DNA from: Streptomyces harbinensis
GTDB lineage: Bacteria > Actinomycetota > Actinomycetes > Streptomycetales > Streptomycetaceae
Assembly (NCBI RefSeq): GCF_900116145.1
Contig: NZ_FPAB01000007.1
Coordinates: 33,316 to 97,315 of the forward strand
Reading direction: 5' to 3'
Length of the DNA stretch: 64,000 nt
Positions 40,403 through 49,209 of the stretch are shown here, piece by piece. Position numbers and translations under genes: made by a program. Each line of letters begins with the position of its first letter. Position 1 is the stretch's first letter. Below the pieces are notes generated by a model. It did not search any database and was not told where the DNA came from. It worked only from the letters and a program-made list of their open reading frames with translations.

Positions 40403-42099
40403 TCACGATGGCACGCGAGGTGTCCGCCGAGGGCCGGCTGATCACCGTCATCCTCTTCTCGGTCCTGATCGCCGTCACGCTCGGCATCACCATCTGGGCC
40501 AGCCGGCAGACCAAGTCGGCGACCGACTTCCACTCCGGGGGCCGCGGCTTCTCCGGTATCCAGAACGGCTTCGCGATCGGCGGCGACTACATGTCGGCCG
40601 CCTCCTTCCTCGGCATCGCCGGCATGATCGCCCTGTACGGCTACGACAGCTTCCTCTACTCGATCGGCTTCCTGGTGGCCTGGCTGGTGGCGCTGCTGCT
40701 GGTCGCGGAGCTGCTGCGGAACTCGGGCCGGTTCACGATGGCGGACGTCGTCTCGTACCGGATGAAGCAGCGGCCGGTGCGCACCGCGGCCTCGGTCTCC
40801 ACGCTCACCGTCTCGATCTTCTATCTGCTGGCGCAGATGGTGGGCGCGGGCGCCCTGGTGGCGCTGCTGCTGGGGATCTCCCCGGGCGAGACGTATCTGG
40901 GGATGAGCGCGGACGTCGCCAAGATCGTCGGCATCGTGACGGTCGGCCTGCTGATGATCGTGTACGTGTCCTTCGGCGGGATGAAGGGCACCACCTGGGT
41001 GCAGATCGTCAAGGCCGTCATGCTGATGACCGGCGCCGCGATGCTGTGTCTGCTGGTGCTGTCGATCTACAACTTCAACTTCGGCGCGCTGATGGACGAC
41101 GCGGCGAAGGCCAGCGGTGTCGGCGACGCCTTCCTGGAGCCCGGCCAGCGGTACGGGGTGGAGGTCGCGGGCGACGCCTGGCAGACGATGGTCAACAAGC
41201 TGGACCTGATCAGCCTGGGCCTGGCCCTGGTGCTGGGGACGGCCGGGCTGCCGCACATCCTGATCCGCTTCTACACGGTGCCGGACTCCAAGGCAGCGCG
41301 GAAGTCCGTCAACTGGGGCATCGGGCTGATCGGTACCTTCTACCTCTTCACCCTGATCCTCGGTTTCGGTGCGGCGGCGCTGGTGGGCAAGGAGGCCATC
41401 ACCACGCAGGACGCGGCGGGGAACGCGGCGGCGCCCCAACTGGCGGAGGAAGTGGGCATCCACTTCGGTGGCGACTTCCTGGGTGCCGTGCTGCTGGCCC
41501 TGATCGCGGCGGTCGCGTTCGCCACGATCCTCTCCACGGTCGCCGGGCTGACCATCGCGTCCTCCTCCTCGCTGGCGCACGACTTCTACAACAGCGTGCT
41601 GCGGCGGGGGAAGGCGAGCGAGCAGGAAGAGGTCAAGGTGGCGCGGTTCGCCGCGATCGGGGTCGGGGTGGTCGCCATCGTGCTGGCGATCTTCGCCCAG
41701 AGCCTGAACGTGGCGTTCCTGGTGGCGCTGGCCTTCGCCATCGCGGCTTCGGCGAACCTGCCGACGATCGTGCTGAGCCTGTTCTGGAAGCGGTTCAACA
41801 CCGCGGGCGCGGTGGCCGGCATCTACGGCGGTCTGATCAGCGCGGTGGGCCTGGTGTTCTTCTCGCCGGTGGTGTCCGGGAAGCTCAACGCGGACGGGGA
41901 GAGCGCCTCGCTGTTCCCCAAGGGGGTGGACTTCGCCTGGTTCCCGCTGGAGAACCCGGGGCTGGTGTCGATCCCGGTGGGGCTGCTGTGCGCGATCATC
42001 GGCACGCTGCTGTCCAAGGAGAAGGACGATGTGAAGTTCGCCCGGCTCCAGGTGCGGGCGCTCACCGGGGCCGGCGCGGAGCGCGCGGCGAAGGACTGA
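40399..42099 (+). CDS. Cation/acetate-type solute symporter (SSS family, ActP-like)
   Basis: 566 aa from ATG 40399 (ATGA overlap with the DUF485 gene). Seen: 13 hydrophobic spans; the SSS signature FAIGGDYMSAASFLGIAGMIALYGYDSF, FTMADVVSYRMKQRPVR, and HILIRFYTVPDSKAARKS of the acetate/monocarboxylate branch. Na+ or H+-driven uptake of acetate or a related acid is likely. The protein has a short cytoplasmic C-tail. No regulator is next to it. Confidence 0.88.
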   Translation: MITMAREVSAEGRLITVILFSVLIAVTLGITIWASRQTKSATDFHSGGRGFSGIQNGFAIGGDYMSAASFLGIAGMIALYGYDSFLYSIGFLVAWLVALLLVAELLRNSGRFTMADVVSYRMKQRPVRTAASVSTLTVSIFYLLAQMVGAGALVALLLGISPGETYLGMSADVAKIVGIVTVGLLMIVYVSFGGMKGTTWVQIVKAVMLMTGAAMLCLLVLSIYNFNFGALMDDAAKASGVGDAFLEPGQRYGVEVAGDAWQTMVNKLDLISLGLALVLGTAGLPHILIRFYTVPDSKAARKSVNWGIGLIGTFYLFTLILGFGAAALVGKEAITTQDAAGNAAAPQLAEEVGIHFGGDFLGAVLLALIAAVAFATILSTVAGLTIASSSSLAHDFYNSVLRRGKASEQEEVKVARFAAIGVGVVAIVLAIFAQSLNVAFLVALAFAIAASANLPTIVLSLFWKRFNTAGAVAGIYGGLISAVGLVFFSPVVSGKLNADGESASLFPKGVDFAWFPLENPGLVSIPVGLLCAIIGTLLSKEKDDVKFARLQVRALTGAGAERAAKD

Positions 42100-42174
42100 G
42101 GGCCTCCGTCGGCTCTGACGTGCACCTGACTTTCCGCAGCTAGCCGGGCACTTCCCCACAAGTCCGGCACCCCA

Positions 42175-42214
42175 ATGCCCGGGGGCCCGAGTCAACACTC
42201 GGACCCCCGGGCAT
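42175..42214 (+). terminator. Terminator after the ActP-like gene
   Basis: 18-base arms (42175-42192 and 42197-42214, one mismatch) with loop CAAC, followed by CTTTC. Isolates the symporter pair from the ABC operon. Confidence 0.75.
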
Positions 42215-42266
42215 CTTTCATCCGATCCAGTGAACCAGTTGAACTCCTGTTATTCCTGAGGTGCTG

Positions 42267-43256
42267 ATGGCGTCACCTTCCGGGACAACGCTGCCTCGCG
42301 TGTCCATATCCTCCACAAACCGGGACGGCAGACCCGGCGGGGCCCCGCCCCGCACCGGGCCACCACGGACGCTGGTCCGCGAGCGCCGCAAGGAGACCCT
42401 GCTGGCCTGGGCCTTCCTCGCTCCCTCGCTGATCGTCTTCGCCCTGTTCCTGCTCTATCCGCTGGGCCGGACCGTCTACCTGTCGATGCACGGCAACGAC
42501 ATCATCGGCCGCCCCACCCGCTTCGTCGGCTTCGACCACTTCTCCGAACTGCTGACGGCCGACTTCGGCAAGGTCCTGGTCACCACCTTGCTGTTCACCT
42601 TGCTCGTGGTCGTCCCCGGCGTGCTGGGCGCGCTCGCCGTGGTGCTGCTGCTGGAGTCCGGCATCCGGGGGCAGCGGTTCTTCCGCAGCGCCTTCGCCCT
42701 GCCGTTCGCCTTCTCGGTGGCCAGCGCCTCGGTGATCTTCGCGGTCTTCTACAACCCGGCCTCCGGCGTCCTCAACGGCATCCTGTACGAGCTGGGCCTC
42801 GGCCAGGTGAAATGGCTGAACTCCACCGACTGGTCGCTGATCTCGGTCAGCCTCACCACCGTGTGGATGAACCTCGGGTACGGCGTCCTGGTGCTGGCCG
42901 CGGGGGTCGGCTCCATCCCGCGCGAGGTGAACGAGGCCGCGCTGCTGGACGGTGCCACGGGCGGCCGGCGGGCCTGGCACATCACGGTGCCGCTGCTGGG
43001 GCCGCAGCTCTTCTTCCTCGCGGTGATCTCCACGATCAACGCCCTCCAGAGCTTCGGCCAGATCCACATCCTCACCCAGGGCGGCCCGGTCGGCTCGACC
43101 ACCACCCTGGTCTATTCGATCTACGAGTACGCCTTCGCGTACGGCACCAGCGACTTCGGCCGGGCCAGCGCCCAGGCGCTCGTCCTGCTGCTGATGGTCC
43201 TCGGCTGCACGGCGCTCCAGTTCGGCGTCATCGAGCGGAAGGTGCACTACTCATGA
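42267..43256 (+). CDS. ugpA: ABC sugar/glycerol-3-phosphate permease, UgpA-like
   Basis: 329 aa from ATG 42267 (GAGGTG upstream; GTG 42261 is the alternative). Seen: a basic cytoplasmic N-tail, six membrane spans, and the EAA loop EVNEAALLDGATGGRRAWHI that docks the ATPase. Paired with a second permease and a UgpB-like binding protein, which sets the substrate expectation at sn-glycerol-3-phosphate or glycerophosphodiesters. No ATP-binding gene is in the operon; Streptomyces commonly uses a shared ATPase such as MsiK. Confidence 0.78.
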   Translation: MASPSGTTLPRVSISSTNRDGRPGGAPPRTGPPRTLVRERRKETLLAWAFLAPSLIVFALFLLYPLGRTVYLSMHGNDIIGRPTRFVGFDHFSELLTADFGKVLVTTLLFTLLVVVPGVLGALAVVLLLESGIRGQRFFRSAFALPFAFSVASASVIFAVFYNPASGVLNGILYELGLGQVKWLNSTDWSLISVSLTTVWMNLGYGVLVLAAGVGSIPREVNEAALLDGATGGRRAWHITVPLLGPQLFFLAVISTINALQSFGQIHILTQGGPVGSTTTLVYSIYEYAFAYGTSDFGRASAQALVLLLMVLGCTALQFGVIERKVHYS

Positions 43257-44077
43257 GCGCGCGCAGGGTGGCGGGGCGGATCGCCCTGTACGCGGTGCTG
43301 CTGCTGGCCCTGGTCCCGGTGCTGTTCCCGGTGTACTACGTGTTCGCCGGAACGTTCATGCAGCCCCGGGAACTGGCGACCTTCCCGCCGCAGCTGGTGC
43401 CCACCGGCTTCCACCTGGACAACATCCAGCGGGTCCTGGACGCGGTACCGCTGGTGCGGATGTACGGCAACTCGCTGCTGATGGCCGGGATCATCACCCT
43501 CGCCCAGCTGATCACCTCGGCGCTGGCGGCCTACGCCTTCGTCTTCCTGCGGTTCCGGTTCAGCGCCATCGTGTTCGCGCTGTTCCTGTCCACGCTGATG
43601 GTGCCCTCCGAGTCGACGATCATCCCCAACTACCTGACCCTGTCCGACTGGGGCCTGCACAACACGTTCGCCGGCCTGGTGCTGCCGTTCCTCGCCTACG
43701 CGTTCGGCACCTTCCTGCTGCGGCAGAGTTTCAAGCAGTTCCCCACCGAACTGCGCGACGCCGCCCGGGTGGACGGCATGGGCCACCTGCGCTTCATCTG
43801 GACCGTGCTGCTGCCGCTGTCCAAACCGACCCTGAGCGCGGTGGGCGTCTACGTCTTCATCACCTCCTGGAACATGTACTTCCGGCCGCTGATCATGACG
43901 CGCACCACCGAGATGCAGACGCTTCAGATCGGCCTCAACTCCCTCCGCAACGCCGAGTCCGCCAACCCCGGACTCTGGCTGGCCGGCGCCGCCCTGTCGG
44001 TGCTCCCCACCCTGGCGCTGGTGCTCTTCGGGCAGCGCTTCATCGTCCGCGGACTCACCGCGGGCGCAGTCAAGTGA
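43253..44077 (+). CDS. ugpE: ABC sugar/glycerol-3-phosphate permease, UgpE-like
   Basis: 274 aa from ATG 43253, overlapping the previous stop by 4 bp (ATGA). Seen: six spans, FAGTFMQPRELATFPPQLVPT near the N-terminus, and the EAA loop ELRDAARVDGMGHLRFIWTVLLP. The second channel subunit of the importer. Its stop overlaps the GTG start of the binding-protein gene by 4 bp, so the three genes are translationally coupled. Confidence 0.8.
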   Translation: MSARRVAGRIALYAVLLLALVPVLFPVYYVFAGTFMQPRELATFPPQLVPTGFHLDNIQRVLDAVPLVRMYGNSLLMAGIITLAQLITSALAAYAFVFLRFRFSAIVFALFLSTLMVPSESTIIPNYLTLSDWGLHNTFAGLVLPFLAYAFGTFLLRQSFKQFPTELRDAARVDGMGHLRFIWTVLLPLSKPTLSAVGVYVFITSWNMYFRPLIMTRTTEMQTLQIGLNSLRNAESANPGLWLAGAALSVLPTLALVLFGQRFIVRGLTAGAVK

Positions 44078-45486
44078 TGATGGGAACCCCACGGATCATG
44101 AGAAGAACCCGTACCCGTACCGCACTGGTGGCCGGGGCCGCGGCCCTGTGTCTGAGCATCACCGCCTGCGGCGGCGACAGCGAGGGCGGCGGCTCGCTGA
44201 GCGCCCCGGGCCCCGAGGCCCTGGAGGACCTGGACAGCACCGTGCAGGTCGAGTTCTGGCACAGCATGGACAGCACCAACGGCCAGGTACTCAACGGCCT
44301 GATCGACGAGTTCAACGCCGAGCACGAGGGCCGGATCAAGGTCACCGGCTCCTTCCAGGGCGACTACGACACCACCCTGGCCCAGCACCGCGCGGCCATC
44401 CAGCAGGGCAACACCGCCAACATCGTGCAGATCTACGACCTGGGCACCCAGTTCATGATCGACTCCGGGCAGACCGTGCCGGCCCAGTCGTTCGTCGACA
44501 AGGACGGCTACGACACCGGCCCGATCGAGGACGCGCTGCTCAACTACTTCACCGTCGACGGCGAGCTGCGGTCCTTCCCGTTCAACAACTCCACCCCGCT
44601 CATGTACATCAACAAGGACGCCTTCGAGGAGGCCGGCCTGGACCCGGAGCAGCCGCCGAAGGACCTGGCCGGGATCCGGGAGTACGCCGAAGCCCTCACC
44701 GTCCGGGGCGCCAACGGCCAGGTCGAGCGGTACGGATTCGGCGCCGCCGTCTACGGCTGGTTCATCGAGCAGTTCATGGCCCGGGCCGCCGTCCCCTACT
44801 GCGACAGCGGCAACGGCCGCGAGGGCCGGGCCACCGAGGTCCTCTTCGACGACCCGAACGTGGTCGAACTGGTCGAGTGGTGGCAGGGCATGATCGACGA
44901 CGAACTCGCCGCGCCGCTCGGCCGGGGCACCGACGACGCGCAGGCCGCCTTCACCGCCGGCCGGGCCGCGATGACCCTGGAGTCCACCGGCGCCATGGGC
45001 GGCTTCCTGGAACAGTCCGGCTTCGAGGTCGGCGCCGGCTACTTCCCGCTCATCCACGCGGACGACCCGGCCGGCTCGATCATCGGCGGCGCCTCGCTGT
45101 GGATCAACGGCGCCGGGCACAGCGACGCCGAGACCCGCGCCTCCTGGGAGTTCGTGCAGTTCCTGCTGACCCCCGCCGCCCAGTCGAAGTGGCACGCCGG
45201 CACCGGCTACCTGTCGGTCAACACCGAGGGCTACAACGGCCCGGAGGCCAGTGAACGGGCCGCCGAGTACCCGCAGTTCTCGGTCGCCGCCGACCAGCTG
45301 GCGAACTCCGAGACCAACATCAACACCGCCGGCTGCATGATGGGCGTCATGTCCGAGGCCCGGGTGGCGGCCGAGGAAGCCTGGGAAGCGGCCCTGGTCA
45401 CCGACACCACGGCGGCCGACGCGCTGAGCGCCGGCACCGACAAGGTCAGCCGCAAGATCGAGGAGTACAACGCCTCGGTCGGCTGA
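44074..45486 (+). CDS. ugpB: Glycerol-3-phosphate-type solute-binding lipoprotein, UgpB-like
   Basis: 470 aa from GTG 44074 (GTG ATG ATG; ATG 44077 or 44080 are possible). Seen: lipoprotein signal with lipobox ITAC, then UgpB hallmarks EFWHSMDSTNGQVLNGLIDEFN, FPFNNSTPLMYINKDAFEEAGL and a GGASLWI segment in the ligand-binding cleft. Known: UgpB binds sn-glycerol-3-phosphate or glycerophosphocholine outside the membrane. It is last in the operon, unlike the usual binding-protein-first order. Confidence 0.85.
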   Translation: MMMGTPRIMRRTRTRTALVAGAAALCLSITACGGDSEGGGSLSAPGPEALEDLDSTVQVEFWHSMDSTNGQVLNGLIDEFNAEHEGRIKVTGSFQGDYDTTLAQHRAAIQQGNTANIVQIYDLGTQFMIDSGQTVPAQSFVDKDGYDTGPIEDALLNYFTVDGELRSFPFNNSTPLMYINKDAFEEAGLDPEQPPKDLAGIREYAEALTVRGANGQVERYGFGAAVYGWFIEQFMARAAVPYCDSGNGREGRATEVLFDDPNVVELVEWWQGMIDDELAAPLGRGTDDAQAAFTAGRAAMTLESTGAMGGFLEQSGFEVGAGYFPLIHADDPAGSIIGGASLWINGAGHSDAETRASWEFVQFLLTPAAQSKWHAGTGYLSVNTEGYNGPEASERAAEYPQFSVAADQLANSETNINTAGCMMGVMSEARVAAEEAWEAALVTDTTAADALSAGTDKVSRKIEEYNASVG

Positions 45487-45504
45487 CCCCCGCACCGCCC
45501 GCAC

Positions 45505-45543
45505 GCGCGTGGCCGCCCCCGTACCGCGGAGGCGGCCACGCGC
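45505..45543. terminator. Bidirectional terminator between ugp operon and hydrolase gene
   Basis: 13-bp perfect stem (45505-45517 with 45531-45543), 13-base loop, in the 62-bp gap between convergent genes. Confidence 0.7.
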
Positions 45544-45548
45544 CGTCG

Positions 45549-46466
45549 TCAGCGGACGCCGGCCGCCGCGCCGAGCCCGGCCGGCTCCGGATCGCGGGCC
45601 ACCGGCCGCAGGCACGGCGCGCCGGCCGGCGACCGGTCGGTGAAGAACCGGGCCGCCAGATCGGCGGTCTCCCGGGCCCGCTCCAGCACCACCCAGTGGT
45701 CGGTGTCCGGGACGGTGAGGAAGTGCCGCGCCCCGATCCGCTCGGCGAACAGCCGCTGCCGCCCGGCGGAGGTCACCGTGTCGTGCTCCCCGCTGAACAC
45801 CAGCGTCGGCACCCCGGTGGGCCCGCCGGAGAAGTCCGCCCGCTCGGTCAGCGCCCGGCGCACCGAATCCCCCAGATGCGGGGAGTGCCGGGCCGTGTGC
45901 AACAGCGCCCGGCGTACGTACCGGTAGGCCAGCGCCCGCCGGGTGACATGGCGGCGCTCGTCCAGGCACAGCAGCATCGCCGCGATGTGCTCGGCGAACG
46001 CCTCCGCCTCGCCCCGCGCCAGCAGCCGCTCGGCATCGAGACCCGCCCGCAGCAGCCCGTCGGAGATCTCCACCGGCACCCCGCCCAGCACCGCCCGGGC
46101 CACCCGGTGCGGAGAGCGGCGCACCAGGCCGTGGGCGAGACCGGCCCCGTAGGAGAAGCCGAAGACATTGACCCGCGCGCACCCCAGATCGTCCAGGATG
46201 CCCTCCAGCGCCCGGCCCAGCAGGCCATGGCTCGGCCCCGGCGGCAGCGGCCCGGCCCCGCCCATGCCCGGCAGATCCGTGGTCACCACGTCGGCGAACG
46301 GACCCAGCGCCGCCTCCAGTTGCTGCCAGCCGCCCATCCCCTGCAGCGCCCCGCCGATGACCAGCACCGGCTCCGTGCGCGCCGGCCCCGGGCCGCGGTG
46401 CCGCAGCAGCCGGTAGGAGTACGGGACGCCGCTCACCGTCAGGGACCGGATCACCTCGTCGGACAT
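45549..46466 (-). CDS. Alpha/beta hydrolase of the ACP-ketosynthase operon
   Basis: 305 aa from ATG 46466 (GAGGAAGG upstream); the longer frame to 46559 overlaps the ketosynthase 3' end. Seen: GGALQGMGGW replaces the classical HG oxyanion motif, nucleophile Ser105 in GFSYGAG, Asp229 in SGEHDT, His257 in DTDHWVV, so the triad is complete. It sits 55 bases downstream of a ketosynthase and could be its thioesterase or a lactone/ester hydrolase. The exact reaction is unknown. Confidence 0.8.
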   Translation of the reverse strand: MSDEVIRSLTVSGVPYSYRLLRHRGPGPARTEPVLVIGGALQGMGGWQQLEAALGPFADVVTTDLPGMGGAGPLPPGPSHGLLGRALEGILDDLGCARVNVFGFSYGAGLAHGLVRRSPHRVARAVLGGVPVEISDGLLRAGLDAERLLARGEAEAFAEHIAAMLLCLDERRHVTRRALAYRYVRRALLHTARHSPHLGDSVRRALTERADFSGGPTGVPTLVFSGEHDTVTSAGRQRLFAERIGARHFLTVPDTDHWVVLERARETADLAARFFTDRSPAGAPCLRPVARDPEPAGLGAAAGVR

Positions 46467-46521
46467 GGGGCCTTCCTCTCGGCAGGGCAGGGACGGCGCG
46501 GAACGGGCGGCGGCGCGCGGA

Positions 46522-47766
46522 TCAGTCACGGGTGAGGACGAGCGCCGCGTTGTGCCCACCGAACCCGAGCGAGGTCTTCACCGCGCACCGCAGCCGGGCC
46601 CGGCGGGCCGCCCCGCGCACCAGATCGAGCCCGGCCGGCAGCTGCGGGTCGGGCGTCGTCAGATTGACCGTCGGCGGAACCGTCTGCTCCTCCAGGGCCA
46701 GCACGGTGAGCGCCGTCTCGATGCCGCCCGCCGCGCCGAGCGTGTGCCCGGTGACGGCCTTCGTCGAGGTCACCAGCGGCCCCTCGCCCAGCACCCGGAC
46801 CAGCGCCCGGCCCTCGATCAGATCGTTCAGCACGGTGGAGGTGCCGTGGGCGTTCACATGGTCCACCTCGGCGCCCGCCACCTGCGCGTCCGCGAGCGCC
46901 GCCCGCAGCGCCCGCTCGATGCCCGCGCCCTCCGGGTCCGGCGCCACCATCGAAGCGGCGTCGCTCGACGCGCCGTACCCCCGGATCACCGCGCGGGGGG
47001 TGGCACCGCGCGCCCGGGCGTGCTCGGGGCGCTCCAGCACCAGCAGCCCGGCGCCCTCGCCCACCACGAACCCGTCCCGCCCGGCGTCGAAGGGGCGGCA
47101 GGCCGTCGCCGGGTCCTCGCGCCGGGTGGAGACCGCCTTGAGCCGGCAGGCGCTGGCGATCAGCAGCCGGGACAGCACCGACTCCGCGCCGCCGGCCACC
47201 ACGAGGTCGCAGGCACCCGAGCGCAGCAGCTGATGCGCGGTGCCCAGCGCCACCGTGCCCGAGGAACAGGCGGTGGACACCGCCAGACTGGGCCCGAGAG
47301 CGCCCAGATCCCCGCACACGCTGGAGGCGGCGCCGTTGACCACGGTCAGCGGCGCCAGCTTGGGCGACACCCGGCGCGGGCCCCGCTCGGCCAGCACCGC
47401 GTGCTGCTCGTCGTAGAACGGCAGCCCGCCGTGCGCCGAGCCGATCACCACCGCGACCCGGGAGCCGTCCCAGGCGGCCGGATCGAGGCCGGCGTCCGCG
47501 ACCGCCTCGCGCGCGGCGAGCACCGCCAGCTGCGAGAACCGGTCCATCAGCCGGGCCGCCGCCGCCCCCAGCTCGGCGGCCGGATCGAGCCCGGCCGCCG
47601 TGTACATGAAATCGCAGGGCAGCTCCGCCAGCTCCGGATGGCGGCGCACCCCCTCCGGCCTGCCACCGCCCGCCACCGCGTGCCAGGTGGCCTTCACCCC
47701 GGTACCGGCCGCGGTGACAAGACCGAGCCCCGTGACCGCCGCTGCGAACGGCTGCCGGCCCGGCAT
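46522..47766 (-). CDS. Beta-ketoacyl-ACP synthase, FabF/KS-alpha-like
   Basis: 414 aa from ATG 47766. Seen: Cys167 in STACSSG, His307 in NAHGTST, Lys336 and His341 in STKAVTGHTLGAAGG, i.e. a complete Cys-His-His condensing triad, plus the FabF-type start AVTGLGLVTAAGTG. Length is normal for one KS. It overlaps the ACP stop by one base (TGATG). With the ACP and hydrolase it makes a minimal fatty-acid/polyketide-type unit; no ketoreductase, acyltransferase or second KS is present. Confidence 0.88.
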   Translation of the reverse strand: MPGRQPFAAAVTGLGLVTAAGTGVKATWHAVAGGGRPEGVRRHPELAELPCDFMYTAAGLDPAAELGAAAARLMDRFSQLAVLAAREAVADAGLDPAAWDGSRVAVVIGSAHGGLPFYDEQHAVLAERGPRRVSPKLAPLTVVNGAASSVCGDLGALGPSLAVSTACSSGTVALGTAHQLLRSGACDLVVAGGAESVLSRLLIASACRLKAVSTRREDPATACRPFDAGRDGFVVGEGAGLLVLERPEHARARGATPRAVIRGYGASSDAASMVAPDPEGAGIERALRAALADAQVAGAEVDHVNAHGTSTVLNDLIEGRALVRVLGEGPLVTSTKAVTGHTLGAAGGIETALTVLALEEQTVPPTVNLTTPDPQLPAGLDLVRGAARRARLRCAVKTSLGFGGHNAALVLTRD

Positions 47767-48032
47767 CAGGTCACGACCTCCCGGCCGACCACCGTGACCA
47801 GTCTCCCCACGGTGTCGCGCGGGGTCAGCTCCACCGCGTCCAGATCGATGTCCAGCCGGTCCTCGATCAGCAGCCGCAACTCCTCCAGGGCCAGCGAGTC
47901 CAGGCCGAGCGAGCCGAGCGGCGCCCCGTCCTCGACCCGGGACGCGGCGACCCCGAAACGCTGCACGAGCAGCTGGTTCACCACATCTGTTGCGATCAAG
48001 AGGCTCTCCCGCGTCCGCAGTGGGTGCTGCAT
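47766..48032 (-). CDS. Acyl carrier protein
   Basis: 88 aa from ATG 48032. Seen: the phosphopantetheine site GLDSLALEEL with Ser46, an acidic helix II-III region, and a short C-terminus. No ribosome binding site precedes the ATG, and a TTG about ten codons in or an upstream start remain possible. It is the first gene of the ACP-KS-hydrolase operon and diverges by 127 bp from a LytS-type kinase gene. The dedicated partner is probably the adjacent ketosynthase. Confidence 0.82.
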   Translation of the reverse strand: MQHPLRTRESLLIATDVVNQLLVQRFGVAASRVEDGAPLGSLGLDSLALEELRLLIEDRLDIDLDAVELTPRDTVGRLVTVVGREVVT

Positions 48033-48146
48033 ACGACGGTTCAACGAGCGGGCCGCGACATGGAAACGCACCAGTCCCCCCACCGGCCCTCCCGGGAGCG
48101 GAGAAAGAGCGGCGCACAAGCCTTCAGCACGCGTACACCCCTGGGT

Positions 48147-48152
48147 TAGCGT
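48147..48152 (+). promoter_or_regulatory. -10 element of leaderless LytS-like kinase gene
   Basis: TAGCGT ends exactly seven bases before ATG 48160, and no ribosome binding site is present; this spacing is the same as at four other starts in the window. No clear -35 was found. Confidence 0.45.
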
Positions 48153-48159
48153 GCGGGCC

Positions 48160-49209
48160 ATGGTGCGAGGGCGCGGGTGGGGGCGGGGGGTGAGGGGGAA
48201 CGATGTCGTGCGGGTGCTGGAGGGGGTACGGGGCGTCGACGCGGCGCTGCGGGACGGCCTGTACGGGCGCGGCACCGGCCGGGCGGTGCGCCGGCTGCGC
48301 GCGCTGCTGGGCGCCGAGGTGGTGGTGCTCACCGACCTCGACGGCCCGGTGGCCTCGGCCGGACCGGTGGGGGAGGGGGTCCGGGAGGTACTGGCCCTGG
48401 CGTACGAACAGGGCGGCCCCGTCCAGCGCGGCCCGTGGGCGGCCGTACCGCTGCTGGTGGCCGGCGAACTGTGCGGAGCGCTGGTGATGCGCGGCGGCCC
48501 CGAAGAGGCGCTCGTCCCGGTCGGCGCGCTGGTGGCGCGCTCCCTCGACCACGCCGCGCTCGGCCGCGCCCGGGGCCGGATCGCCCAGGCCGACCTGCGG
48601 ACCCTGCGCGCCCAGATCTCCCCGCACTTCCTGCACAACGCCCTGGCCGTCATCGGCGCCCGGATCCGCACCGAGCCGGAGCGGGCCAGGGAACTGCTGC
48701 ACGACTTCGCCGACTATCTGCGCTACAGCTTCGCCTCGCGCGGCGACTACGCCACCGTCGCCGACGAACTCCAGGCCGTCCAGACCTATCTGGAGCTCCA
48801 GCGGGCCCGCTTCGACGACCGGATGGAACTCATGGTGCGGATGGCGCCCGACATCCTCGCCGTCGCCATCCCGTTCCTGGTCATCCAGCCGCTGGTGGAG
48901 AACGCGGTACGGCACGGCCTGGAACCCAAGACCGGCAAGGGCAGCATCTCCGTCTCCGGCTTCGGCGAGGGACCGCTGTGCGTCATCGAGGTGGAGGACG
49001 ACGGGATGGGCATGGATCCGGAGTTCGCCCAGGGGGTGCTGGCCGGGACCGGCCCGCCCACCCGCAGCGTCGGGCTCGCCAACGTCGACCGCCGGCTGCG
49101 CGCCGTCTACGGCGCCGAGTACGGCCTGGTCATCGAGACCGCCCCCGGCAGCGGCACCAAGGTCGTCATCCGGGTGCCCCGGTTCCGGCGCGGGGTGGTG
49201 GCCGGATGA
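48160..49209 (+). CDS. Cytosolic LytS-like sensor histidine kinase
   Basis: 349 aa from ATG 48160. Seen: no membrane span; an N-terminal GAF-like region (about 25-135); the His_kinase (PF06580) box AQISPHFLHNAL with His156; and a HATPase with Asn248 in LVENAVRHG, EDDGMGMD and RSVGLANVDRRL. Known: such kinases pair with LytTR regulators and often watch a metabolite. Its stop overlaps the regulator ATG by 4 bp. The soluble form, without the usual 5-TM LytS domain, suggests an intracellular cue. Confidence 0.87.
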   Translation: MVRGRGWGRGVRGNDVVRVLEGVRGVDAALRDGLYGRGTGRAVRRLRALLGAEVVVLTDLDGPVASAGPVGEGVREVLALAYEQGGPVQRGPWAAVPLLVAGELCGALVMRGGPEEALVPVGALVARSLDHAALGRARGRIAQADLRTLRAQISPHFLHNALAVIGARIRTEPERARELLHDFADYLRYSFASRGDYATVADELQAVQTYLELQRARFDDRMELMVRMAPDILAVAIPFLVIQPLVENAVRHGLEPKTGKGSISVSGFGEGPLCVIEVEDDGMGMDPEFAQGVLAGTGPPTRSVGLANVDRRLRAVYGAEYGLVIETAPGSGTKVVIRVPRFRRGVVAG

